A stretch of DNA of 50,943 nucleotides, taken from the IMG/VR virus record IMGVR_UViG_3300029309_000066, positions 1 through 50,943 of that record, one strand, 5' to 3'. The notes beneath the pieces were generated by a model. That model did not search any database, was not told the DNA's origin, and worked only from the letters and a program-made list of their open reading frames with translations. This DNA comes from a virus. Position 1 is the first letter of the stretch, and each line of letters begins with the position of its first letter. Shown piece by piece: positions 23,101 to 29,917 of this stretch. A program made the translations under genes and the position numbers.

Positions 23101-23328
23101 CTAAATTAATTTAAGTTGGCTATCATCATCTAACACATAACCTTTATCCTCTAACTCTTTGATTTGCATAAACTTTTCATATGTTACAACTTCTGATTGC
23201 ATTTTTTGATATAATTTATAATCAACCTTTTTTATACCTAACATTAATTCTTCGTATTTTTTATCAACAATTGCTTGTTCTTCTTTGGTCAAACCATTAT
23301 CAAATATGTCCGATATTGTTTTATTCAT
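23101..23328 (-). CDS. Hypothetical helical protein (75 aa)
   Basis: A longer open frame reaches 23412, but the upstream part overlaps the zinc-ribbon gene; the ATG at 23328 overlaps that gene's stop (ATGAATAA), which marks the true start. Product begins MNKTISDIFDNGLTKEEQ and is charged and helical. No known domain. It lies between helicase/zinc ribbon and ParB-like protein. Confidence 0.6.
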   Translation of the reverse strand: MNKTISDIFDNGLTKEEQAIVDKKYEELMLGIKKVDYKLYQKMQSEVVTYEKFMQIKELEDKGYVLDDDSQLKLI

Positions 23329-23473
23329 ATTTAGATAACCTTTTACAATTACATTTTGATTTAAATACATATCTCCAAAATGGGAACCAAACATATTCAT
23401 TACATTTTCCACATTGAAGTGATTTATTATATGGAGGTTTGATATTTACAGTATATTTGATTGCCTTACTCAT
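23321..23473 (-). CDS. 50-aa zinc-ribbon-like mini-protein
   Basis: Starts with an ATG overlapping the stop of the primase-helicase gene (ATGAGTAA) and stops on the start of the 75-aa gene. Cysteines C21, C24 and C41, C43 (CxxC ... CxC) form a probable zinc knuckle around an aromatic segment (YVWFPFWRYVF). Too short for a 60-aa cut-off but fixed by both overlaps. Probably a nucleic-acid or protein-binding accessory of the replication gene beside it; inferred. Confidence 0.72.
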   Translation of the reverse strand: MSKAIKYTVNIKPPYNKSLQCGKCNEYVWFPFWRYVFKSKCNCKRLSKYE

Positions 23474-25193
23474 AACATCTAGTCCTGTAATTAAATGCAA
23501 ATTCTCTTTGCCCTATCTCACCATATACACCTTGTTCTCTAATTTTTCTTGTTATTATCTTTGTAGAATTGTTTTCAAAATCTCTATGGATTACCAATCC
23601 AACATCACACATATTAGCCCAATGTGCAGAACCACTGACTTGATATAGGTCTGGTGGTGGTATTATACCTGCATCGTTTCTATGTAATTTATGTGGGTGT
23701 GCAACCATAAATATAATTACATCATGGTTTCTTGCAAATTGTTGGCATTTAGCAATGATATCACGAATATGCTCATCTTCTCGTTTATTTCCCTCTCTGT
23801 CGGCAGAAATTTGATTAAAAGGGTCTATGACCAAACCTTTAATTCCATACCTTTGTTTAGAGGCTTTTGCCTTTTTAAGTATATAATCTATCGTAGGCAA
23901 ATCTTCATTCACTTCTAAAAACTTAAAATGTACATCTAAATAATCTAAACCTGCATTTAATTCTTCCTGTGTAATTCTTTCATAAACACCAATATCAAAT
24001 GGCTTTCTACATCTTTTTTCAAGCAATCTTCTTAAATGGTTTTTTGTAGAATGTTCTGGTGAATAAATTAAAAACTTCCAATTCTGTGATTCTGCCAAAT
24101 TCATTAATATTTGGTCAAGAAAATTACTTTTTCCATGATTAGGTATGCCTGTTATTAAATTAAATGTAGATGGCATAATTTTATATATTTCATCTAATTT
24201 ATCAAAACCAGTAGAAATAGCTCTTTGTACATTTCCATCATAGATATTTTGTATTTCGTCTTTATATTCTGATGCAGAATGCAAATCTTCTATTGGAAAT
24301 TCTTTTGCACCATAAATACATTCAAGTAATTTTTCTTTACCAAATGTTACAAGACATTCATTCGCATCTTTAATTTGCTTAAGTTCTTCAGATGAACTAT
24401 CGTTATACAAAGGAAAATGAACAACTTTACATATATCCCTGCCAAAACGATGCAACAACTCAAGTTTAAGGGAATTTCCTGCATCATCATTATCGGTCGC
24501 TATGATTACTTCTTCAGCATCAAATATCCATTCGCTTTGTTCAAACGCAGAAAATCTTTTATCTTGCAAATCAAACTTTGGTGTTTTAGGTGCACCATCT
24601 GGTAAACTGACAGCATTGGTAAAACCACATTCAACCATTGTTAAAACGTCCATCTCGCCTTCTACGAAGATTATTTGTTTCTTTATAGGTGTATCTTCAT
24701 TTTCAAGCCAATGTTTATATAAACCATCTATATTGTATAATGTCTTTAATGCATCTTTTGATTGATGAAATCTTTTATCTTTTGTTCTAAATTTTATATT
24801 TACAGTTTTTCCATCATGTAAGTAGGGAAAGCACAATTTCTCGTTTGATGTATATAATCCCATTTCTATTGCGATTTGTGTAGATATACCTCGTTTTTTA
24901 AGCCAATCTCTTGCTTCTTCAGATAATTTTTTATTGTCTGGCACAAAGGGTACAACATTTTCTTTCTTTGGCTCTTTCTTTACTACATAATCTTTTTTTT
25001 CCCTATCGTATACAGAGCCTTTCCAATCACAATGATGGCAATGCCAAACTGCAATATCATGTTCTACATTTATTGATAAACAAGGTTCTGTTGTATTTCT
25101 TCTTGTATGTGAACATTTGGGACAAACTGTTTTCGTCTGTCCATATCTTTCTATTCTAATACCTTCATTAAGTAATTGTTCTTTTATTTGCAT
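23466..25193 (-). CDS. Bifunctional primase-helicase (T7 gp4 / Twinkle type)
   Basis: 575 aa. Zinc-binding domain C24, C27, C52, C55 (CPKC ... CHHC); Toprim primase core with VEGEMD at 177-182 and ATDNDDAGN at 232-240; DnaB-type helicase with Walker A GIPNHGKS at 349-356, Walker B LVIDPFNQ (D457), and the VAHPHKLHR and QVSGSAHWANMCD motifs. Unwinds the fork and primes lagging-strand synthesis. Preceded by an initiator-like gene. Since no phage DNA polymerase is seen, it must cooperate with host replisome parts. Confidence 0.93.
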   Translation of the reverse strand: MQIKEQLLNEGIRIERYGQTKTVCPKCSHTRRNTTEPCLSINVEHDIAVWHCHHCDWKGSVYDREKKDYVVKKEPKKENVVPFVPDNKKLSEEARDWLKKRGISTQIAIEMGLYTSNEKLCFPYLHDGKTVNIKFRTKDKRFHQSKDALKTLYNIDGLYKHWLENEDTPIKKQIIFVEGEMDVLTMVECGFTNAVSLPDGAPKTPKFDLQDKRFSAFEQSEWIFDAEEVIIATDNDDAGNSLKLELLHRFGRDICKVVHFPLYNDSSSEELKQIKDANECLVTFGKEKLLECIYGAKEFPIEDLHSASEYKDEIQNIYDGNVQRAISTGFDKLDEIYKIMPSTFNLITGIPNHGKSNFLDQILMNLAESQNWKFLIYSPEHSTKNHLRRLLEKRCRKPFDIGVYERITQEELNAGLDYLDVHFKFLEVNEDLPTIDYILKKAKASKQRYGIKGLVIDPFNQISADREGNKREDEHIRDIIAKCQQFARNHDVIIFMVAHPHKLHRNDAGIIPPPDLYQVSGSAHWANMCDVGLVIHRDFENNSTKIITRKIREQGVYGEIGQREFAFNYRTRCYE

Positions 25194-25196
25194 CTT

Positions 25197-25817
25197 TTAC
25201 CCCACTAATTGATTTAAATTAACTGTGTTATCTTTCTCCTCTATTATCTCCCACCTTTTCCCATTTAACCATGTGGTTGGGTGAGGTATAAACCTTTGTT
25301 CTGTGCCATGAACACTTTGTTTATATTTAATAGTTTTAGAATATAACTCGTCTTTATCAATTTCTTTATCAATTATTTTTTTATAGATAGTAAATGCTTT
25401 ATTTTTTGAACCTGCTTTTCTTGGATAAACATTCCACCAATCATCAAAATCTTTAGTATATATATTTGGTTCTTTATTATTGGTTATATGGGGTTTCATG
25501 GTGATACTGGGGTGGGTATCACTCTGGACCCCATGGGTATCAACCTGTAAATAATACATATTACTTGTTTGTCTTGTTATTTCTCCAGATAAATTTTCAA
25601 ATCGTTCTTCTTTTAAAATTAATTTGGCATCAATTAAATCTTTTATACATCTCTTTACAGTAGACTCAGATAATTCTGTCATTTTAATTATTGTTTTTAT
25701 ACTTGGGAAACATTTATTTTCATCATCACAAAAATTTGCCAATGTAACTAAAACAAACTTTCTAGGTGAACTGCCAACCTTTTGTTTACTAGCCCATTCA
25801 AGTGCTGACCAACTCAC
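25197..25817 (-). CDS. Replication initiator-like winged-helix protein
   Basis: 206 aa starting at GTG 25817 with GGAGG four bases upstream. The N-terminal half has the SWSALEWASKQKVGS / LVTLANFCDDENKCFPS / TIIKMTELSESTVKRCI pattern of the HTH_36 winged helix found in phage replication initiators (lambda O-like). The C-terminal part (FDDWWNVYPRKAGSKNKA ... FIPHPTTWLNGKRWE) is a typical second domain of such proteins. It likely binds the phage origin and loads the primase-helicase encoded next. Confidence 0.8.
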   Translation of the reverse strand: MSWSALEWASKQKVGSSPRKFVLVTLANFCDDENKCFPSIKTIIKMTELSESTVKRCIKDLIDAKLILKEERFENLSGEITRQTSNMYYLQVDTHGVQSDTHPSITMKPHITNNKEPNIYTKDFDDWWNVYPRKAGSKNKAFTIYKKIIDKEIDKDELYSKTIKYKQSVHGTEQRFIPHPTTWLNGKRWEIIEEKDNTVNLNQLVG

Positions 25818-26152
25818 AATACCTCCGTTATATAAATTGGTGGATTATAGGTTTCTAAAATCTTTTTACGAAGCCTATAATCTCTTGTTATGGTTGCTTT
25901 TGACTTTACATCTTCAATTACAACCTCTCCCTTATTATTATTATATCTAAAATCGGCAGTATATCTACCAATCTTTTTGCCATTTACCATTAATGGAAAT
26001 ACTGGGTGTATCTCTAAATTTGAAATATAATTTTTATTTTGCATCTGTTCCAATATTAAGTATCTCGCCAATTCTTTTTTTGAATCAAATTTTATTCCTT
26101 TGTAAATTTGCTTCTTTGCGTTGTATTTGTTCTTCATATAAATCTTGTCCAT
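25814..26152 (-). CDS. DUF1064-like PD-(D/E)XK nuclease
   Basis: 112 aa. The order KNKYNAKKQIYKGIKFDSKKE (with E of the active site), LARYLILEQM, IGRYTADFRYNN (catalytic D) and VVIEDVKS (E-x-K) matches DUF1064, a resolvase-like PD-(D/E)XK nuclease family in phages. Probable role: processing branched DNA during replication or packaging. Start may be the ATG at 26152 or 26137 (MKNKYN); it overlaps the end of the HTH regulator gene. Confidence 0.82.
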   Translation of the reverse strand: MDKIYMKNKYNAKKQIYKGIKFDSKKELARYLILEQMQNKNYISNLEIHPVFPLMVNGKKIGRYTADFRYNNNKGEVVIEDVKSKATITRDYRLRKKILETYNPPIYITEVL

Positions 26153-26315
26153 TTACTTGATAATTAGTAAATTCAAATAACTTTTTTGCTTCAGCCCATC
26201 TAGGCAGTCTATCGCCTTTCGCCCACGACTCAACATTTCTATAGTGAGTACCAAGTGCATATGCAAAACTCTTATAACTATAACCATTTTGTTTTATATA
26301 AACTTTCAATCGCAT
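26085..26315 (-). CDS. Small HTH (Cro/CI-type) regulator
   Basis: 76 aa: MRLKVYIKQNGYSYKSFAYALG THYRNVESWAKGDRLP is a helix-turn-helix of the XRE/Cro type, followed by an extended helix. The frame is open to 26354, but the ATG at 26315 lies only five bases after a good -10 box (TAATAA), so the mRNA would be leaderless, as for lambda cI from its maintenance promoter. It is divergent from the recombination genes. Probably the switch regulator for the early region. Confidence 0.72.
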   Translation of the reverse strand: MRLKVYIKQNGYSYKSFAYALGTHYRNVESWAKGDRLPRWAEAKKLFEFTNYQVNGQDLYEEQIQRKEANLQRNKI

Positions 26316-26320
26316 AATTA

Positions 26321-26349
26321 TTATTAAATTATTTTTTTTTAATTGTAAA
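26321..26349 (-). promoter_or_regulatory. Leftward promoter for the HTH regulator and replication genes
   Basis: On the minus strand: TTTACA (26349-26344), 17-nt spacer, TAATAA (26326-26321). The start point would fall on or next to the ATG at 26315, giving a leaderless transcript. It lies back to back with the rightward promoter, the two -35 boxes being 11 bp apart. Confidence 0.6.
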
Positions 26350-26360
26350 CACATTTAAGG

Positions 26361-26388
26361 TTGACATACACAAAAAAGGTATTAGTTT
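26361..26388 (+). promoter_or_regulatory. Rightward early promoter (candidate)
   Basis: TTGACA with a 16-nt spacer and TAGTTT as -10. The sequence GGTATTA just before/at the -10 matches promoter copies 1 and 2 (GGTATTATATT, GATATTACCTT). A perfect -35 but a weak -10 suggests regulated use. Drives the recombination genes, with a hairpin in the leader. Confidence 0.5.
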
Positions 26389-26407
26389 GTATATTAACAT
26401 AAAGTCC

Positions 26408-26456
26408 GTGGCAACTTAAAGAATTTCGCCTTATTGATTGTTTTTTGAGTTGCCAC
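26408..26456 (+). promoter_or_regulatory. Leader hairpin before the exonuclease gene
   Basis: Perfect 9-bp arms GTGGCAACT ... AGTTGCCAC, extended inward by about seven A-T and G-U pairs, with a loop of about 17 nt that contains TTTCGCC. It ends five bases before the ATG at 26461, which lacks a Shine-Dalgarno. It could control translation or be a protein-binding site. A second hairpin at 32929-32980 has the same loop core in the opposite orientation. Confidence 0.6.
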
Positions 26457-26460
26457 ATAA

Positions 26461-27240
26461 ATGAAGAAAGAAGAACGAAGAATGAAAAGTAACAATCCAT
26501 TTAATAATCATAATTTATTTTGGTTATCACATAGTTCAATTTCCACTTGGATTCAAAGTCCATCTAAATTTATTGCAGAAAAACTATTTAATATAAAAGG
26601 TGAAAGTTCTGCATCTATGCATAGAGGTACTGCAGTAGAACATGGTCTTGCAAAAAAATACACAGATGGAATTTTAGATATATTTGAAATAGAAAATAAA
26701 TTTACAGAATTGTGTAACTTTGATGGGATTGATTGGGAAAATGAAAAAAGACAAAAAGAACATAAAGAATTAAAAAGTTATGCACAAATATTAGAAAGAA
26801 ATTTTAAATACGAAACATTATTAGGTTATCAAGAAAAGATTGAAGTTCAATTTGATGAACTGCCAATACCTATAATTGGATATATAGATTTTATATTTGA
26901 TGGTATAATTGTTGATTTAAAAACATCTGCAAGATTGCCTTCTAAGGCATCAGAATCAAATAAAAGACAATTAGCAATATATAAAATGGCTTACCCAACA
27001 CATGAGACAGAGGTGTTTTATGCAACACCACAGAAATGTAATGCCTTTAAATTAGAAAATTTAGAAATTTACCAAAAGCAAATAAAAGAAGTTGCCTTAG
27101 GTATGATGAAATTTTTGAGTATCAGTAATGATAAACAAGAATTAGCTTCTATGGTTCTGCCAGATGCAGACGATTGGAAGTGGTCAGAAAATACGATAAA
27201 TGAAGTAAAACAAAAAGTTCAAGCATGGAGGTACTTATGA
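26461..27240 (+). CDS. RecB/Cas4-like PD-(D/E)XK exonuclease
   Basis: 259 aa. Motifs: HRGTAVEHG (H61), IIGYIDF (D143), IIVDLKTSARLP (D152-x-K154) and KRQLAIY (Q170), the full signature of the phage exonuclease branch of the RecB/Cas4 nucleases. It ends on the start of the ERF gene (ATGA). Role: 5'-3' resection to give single strands for the annealing protein, i.e. a two-component recombinase. ATG 26461 or 26482 could be the start; neither has a strong ribosome site. Confidence 0.88.
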   Translation: MKKEERRMKSNNPFNNHNLFWLSHSSISTWIQSPSKFIAEKLFNIKGESSASMHRGTAVEHGLAKKYTDGILDIFEIENKFTELCNFDGIDWENEKRQKEHKELKSYAQILERNFKYETLLGYQEKIEVQFDELPIPIIGYIDFIFDGIIVDLKTSARLPSKASESNKRQLAIYKMAYPTHETEVFYATPQKCNAFKLENLEIYQKQIKEVALGMMKFLSISNDKQELASMVLPDADDWKWSENTINEVKQKVQAWRYL

Positions 27241-27800
27241 AGAACGAAGAAAAAAAACTGGCAAAAGACCAGACGATTATTGAAGAAATTGTAGATGCAT
27301 CTGTATCTATAAAACAAGATAATCAATTCCCTAAAACACTTGTTGAAGCATTAAATAAGTTTCAAAAGTTAAATGTACAAGCATTGAAAGATAAGAATAA
27401 TCCTTATTTTAAATCAACATATGCAGATTTAACTTCTATTATAAATGCTGTAAATCAAGCATCACAATTTGGTTTGGCATTTTCGCAAATAGTAGATTAT
27501 TCAAGACATATAATTGATAAACAAAGAAAAGATATTGCAAAAGATGGCACCAATTCAATAACAAATGTTCAAGCAATAGAAAGAGATATTTATGTTGAAA
27601 CAATTATTTGGCACATTGATGATAAAGACAATACATTAAGTTGTAGAGTACCAGTATTGGTAAAAGATAATGATAATGACCCACAAAAAATGGGTTCAGC
27701 CATAACATATGCAAAAAGATATGGTCTACAAGCCTTATATGGTTTGGGACAAGATGATGATGGAAACCAAGCAAGTGGAAAGGGAGATAAAAATGGATAA
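27237..27800 (+). CDS. erf: ERF-family single-strand annealing protein
   Basis: 187 aa from the ATG at 27237 (GGAGG five bases before; the frame's earlier start is unlikely). Hallmarks: NKNNPYFKSTYADLTSIINAV, ASQFGLAFSQ, VQAIERDIYVETIIWHIDD, MGSAITYAKRYGLQALYGL and DDDGN. This is the classical ERF superfamily. Anneals complementary single strands in phage recombination or genome circularisation, fed by the exonuclease upstream and the SSB-like protein downstream. Confidence 0.92.
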   Translation: MKNEEKKLAKDQTIIEEIVDASVSIKQDNQFPKTLVEALNKFQKLNVQALKDKNNPYFKSTYADLTSIINAVNQASQFGLAFSQIVDYSRHIIDKQRKDIAKDGTNSITNVQAIERDIYVETIIWHIDDKDNTLSCRVPVLVKDNDNDPQKMGSAITYAKRYGLQALYGLGQDDDGNQASGKGDKNG

Positions 27801-28236
27801 CATAAAGAAATATGATAACACCAATAGTGGTGTTCTTTATACAATACCAAAAGACCCAAACAATGAACCAGAATGGAAATTAATCCAACAAGGTAAATTA
27901 AACATTGATGGGAACGATATGCGAATTGTTGGTATAAAAAGACTAAATAAAGATGGAAAAGAAATGGTTGGCATATTTAGAGAAATTGGCACGATTAAAG
28001 AAAATGCCAATAAGGTAAATGATAAAGAGCCAGATGCAAAGGGTGTTGTAAATAATATTATTGATAATGGTGGTTTTACAATTTCTGCATGGAAAGAAAT
28101 ATCGGAAAGAAAAAATGCCTATGTAAGTTTAAAAGTAAGGGCATTTCAAGAAGATAATTCAAGAAAGGTAGAAGATAAACAAGACAACAATAATCAAGAT
28201 AACGACATTAAAATTGATGACGATATACCATTTTAA
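27793..28236 (+). CDS. ssb: Single-stranded DNA-binding protein (putative)
   Basis: 147 aa from the ATG at 27793, which overlaps the ERF end and follows GGGAG. An OB-like beta region (GVLYTIPKDPNNEPEWKLI, SAWKEISERKNAYVSLKVRAF) is followed by a disordered Asn/Asp-rich linker and the acidic tip DDDIPF, the classic SSB tail that recruits partner proteins. Together with exonuclease and ERF it makes a recombination trio. Confidence 0.82.
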   Translation: MDNIKKYDNTNSGVLYTIPKDPNNEPEWKLIQQGKLNIDGNDMRIVGIKRLNKDGKEMVGIFREIGTIKENANKVNDKEPDAKGVVNNIIDNGGFTISAWKEISERKNAYVSLKVRAFQEDNSRKVEDKQDNNNQDNDIKIDDDIPF

Positions 28237-28245
28237 AGGGAGAAA

Positions 28246-28560
28246 ATGATGCAAATAAAAGATTTAATATTATCTGAAGTAAAATCACACCCAATAAGCC
28301 AAAGGTCAGATGCACCAACTGGTTCTGAAAATCTTACACAACATGAAAATGTTAAAAGATATTTAGAAAGCATGAATATGATAACACCATATTATGCTTT
28401 AAATGTTTATGGTGCATTTAGACTAAGTGCAATTATTTATGAATTGCGAAAAGAGGGTTTAGATATTATTACTGAAATGGTAACGAGTAAAGGTAAGTCA
28501 TTTGCCTGTTATATGTTAAAGGCAAGGTATGATGAACTTAAAACACAAACCGATACGTAA
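28246..28560 (+). CDS. HTH_39-type DNA-binding protein (104 aa)
   Basis: The C-terminal half, NMITPYYALNVYGAFRLSAIIYELRKEG, is the helix-turn-helix seen in small phage proteins of Pfam HTH_39, followed by the wing (ITEMVTSKGKSFACYML). The N-terminal 40 residues are polar. Encoded in the recombination operon after the SSB with a GGGAG site. Possible transcription or recombination accessory. Confidence 0.72.
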   Translation: MMQIKDLILSEVKSHPISQRSDAPTGSENLTQHENVKRYLESMNMITPYYALNVYGAFRLSAIIYELRKEGLDIITEMVTSKGKSFACYMLKARYDELKTQTDT

Positions 28561-28987
28561 TAAAAACTTTATGATTTTTGTAGCGAACAGAGAATGTTCG
28601 TTACATAATCATTCAACTTATCGTTGCAGTGGTGGTGTTCAAGCACATCATTTATTAAAACCATGGGACGGATATAGGGGAATGGGTTTAAAAGCAGGCG
28701 ATAATAATTGTATTCCTCTGTGCCAAAGACATCATGCACATTTACATGATAAACATGGTAACGAAGATACATTTTGGCAATTATTTAAGTTGCCAGAGGA
28801 TTATGGTCGTATCGTATCACAATCTTTGTGGTATTCATTTAAACTAGGAGTATCTATGGAAGAAAAAATAAGTAAATTCAAGGACTTAATAACTGAAATT
28901 GACATATCAAAATACAAACAAAAAGAATATGTAGTTATTGTAAATGCTATTTATAAAAGTATTTTTGGAGACAAATATGGAAACTGA
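28529..28987 (+). CDS. HNH-like endonuclease (DUF968/Rap-like)
   Basis: 152 aa. The Cys/His pattern ECSLHNH, YRCSGGVQAHHLL, CIPLCQRHHAHLHDKHG is an HNH/treble-clef nuclease core of the type found in phage recombination-associated endonucleases. The following domain is helical. It overlaps the HTH gene by 32 bases. Likely processes recombination intermediates; family branch uncertain. Confidence 0.75.
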   Translation: MMNLKHKPIRNKNFMIFVANRECSLHNHSTYRCSGGVQAHHLLKPWDGYRGMGLKAGDNNCIPLCQRHHAHLHDKHGNEDTFWQLFKLPEDYGRIVSQSLWYSFKLGVSMEEKISKFKDLITEIDISKYKQKEYVVIVNAIYKSIFGDKYGN

Positions 28988-29312
28988 AAAAATTACTGAA
29001 GAAGAAGTACAAAAAGCAGTAGATTATTTACGAGACAGTTCTACTGAATGTGCAAAGGCAAGAGCAGAATTAATTTATGTTACTGAATATAGAAAATCTT
29101 TAAAAGCAATCTTAATGAAAAAACATGGAGAACTGGCATATTCTGGTCAAGAGAGAGAAGCATATGCTGAACAAGAATATAAAAAACATTTAGATGCAAT
29201 TAAAGAAGCAACCTTTACTTATGAACGATTAAAATTTTTAAGAGAATCAGCAAAAGCCAAAATAGATGCTTGGCAAACAATGTCTGCAAATATTAGAGCT
29301 ATCAAGGTATAA
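28977..29312 (+). CDS. Conserved helical phage protein of the recombination operon (111 aa)
   Basis: Start at ATG 28977 with GGAG seven bases before; the upstream extension of the frame is unlikely. Almost entirely helical (ITEEEVQKAVDYLRDSSTECAKARAEL; YRKSLKAILMKKHGEL; EREAYAEQEYKKHLDAI; AWQTMSANIRAI). Proteins of this type accompany ERF/exonuclease genes in many phages; role unknown to me. Last gene before a 189-nt spacer. Confidence 0.7.
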   Translation: METEKITEEEVQKAVDYLRDSSTECAKARAELIYVTEYRKSLKAILMKKHGELAYSGQEREAYAEQEYKKHLDAIKEATFTYERLKFLRESAKAKIDAWQTMSANIRAIKV

Positions 29313-29501
29313 AGAGGCTACCAGTCTTTCTTCTATACCTATGTATGATTAAACAAAAAATAATTTTTACAGAGGTTCTAACTCTAGTAATCGTTTAAAA
29401 TGTCAAGAAAAAAAAGTTTTTATAATTATAAAATTTATGATTGACATAATAGCTACTGATATTACCTTAAAACTATCATTAATTTTATTGGGAGAAAGAA
29501 A
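29313..29501. other. Intergenic region before the second early unit
   Basis: An AT-rich spacer of 189 nt. The first 30 nt (GAGGCTACCAGTCTTTC) may form a weak terminator stem; the middle holds nothing clear; the last 60 nt contain promoter copy 2 and its GGGAGAAAG leader. Confidence 0.5.
29441..29468 (+). promoter_or_regulatory. Early-type promoter, copy 2
   Basis: Consensus TTGACA, 16-nt spacer, TACCTT; leader ends ATTTTATTGGGAGAAAGAAA before the ATG at 29502. It shares the stretch AGCTAxTGxTATTA and the downstream AACTAT with copy 1 and the ATTTTAT-GGGAGAAAG leader with copies 3 and 4. Confidence 0.55.
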
Positions 29502-29690
29502 ATGATAATAGAACTTTACGAAGATGTAAAAAAACTAGAAGAAATAAAATCTGTATGTTTTGGTTATTCACGAAGTACAATCCAATCACATATCCAAGAT
29601 TTGATAAATGAAAAAAATAAACAAATCGCAAAAATTCAAGATGAACACAACAGACGTTCATTAGAAGATTTATTAGGGAGGAAAATATAA
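29502..29690 (+). CDS. Small helical protein (62 aa)
   Basis: First gene after promoter copy 2. Charged, helical (YEDVKKLEEIKSVCFGYSRS; IQDLINEKNKQIAKIQDEHN). Overlaps the next start by one base. No family recognised. Confidence 0.6.
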   Translation: MIIELYEDVKKLEEIKSVCFGYSRSTIQSHIQDLINEKNKQIAKIQDEHNRRSLEDLLGRKI

Positions 29691-29917
29691 TGGGTGGTCA
29701 AGCATTTAAAAATCATATGGAAAAAAAGATGGATAAAGAAATAGAAAATACAATTAAAAATATTTCACATCACGAAGAAGTAGAGAAAAAGGCAAAATCA
29801 TTATATACAAAATGGTACGAAAGAAATCTTTTACCTTTTGATTATGCAGATTTAGATGATTTTGTAGAATATTTTACAGACCTATATATTAAACATTGGG
29901 AGGGTTCACATGAATAG
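29690..29917 (+). CDS. Hypothetical protein (75 aa)
   Basis: A charged, helical N-terminus (KNHMEKKMDKEIENTIKNI) and an aromatic acidic C-terminus (YADLDDFVEYFTDLYIKHW). Preceded by GGGAGG and overlapping the 424-aa gene by eight bases. Probably acts with its neighbours; function unknown. Confidence 0.6.
   Translation: MGGQAFKNHMEKKMDKEIENTIKNISHHEEVEKKAKSLYTKWYERNLLPFDYADLDDFVEYFTDLYIKHWEGSHE

Noticed and set aside
23329-23412. Longer N-terminus of the 75-aa protein (start at 23412)
   Set aside because: This segment overlaps the zinc-ribbon gene; the ATGAATAA overlap at 23328-23321 marks the natural start.
26408-26456. attC or attP-like recombination site
   Set aside because: No integrase in the window and the arms lack attC core boxes; a leader hairpin fits the position better.
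29313-29400. Possible tRNA (T-loop-like GGTTCTAACTC)
   Set aside because: No matching acceptor strand, anticodon arm or R57 in the T-loop could be found.
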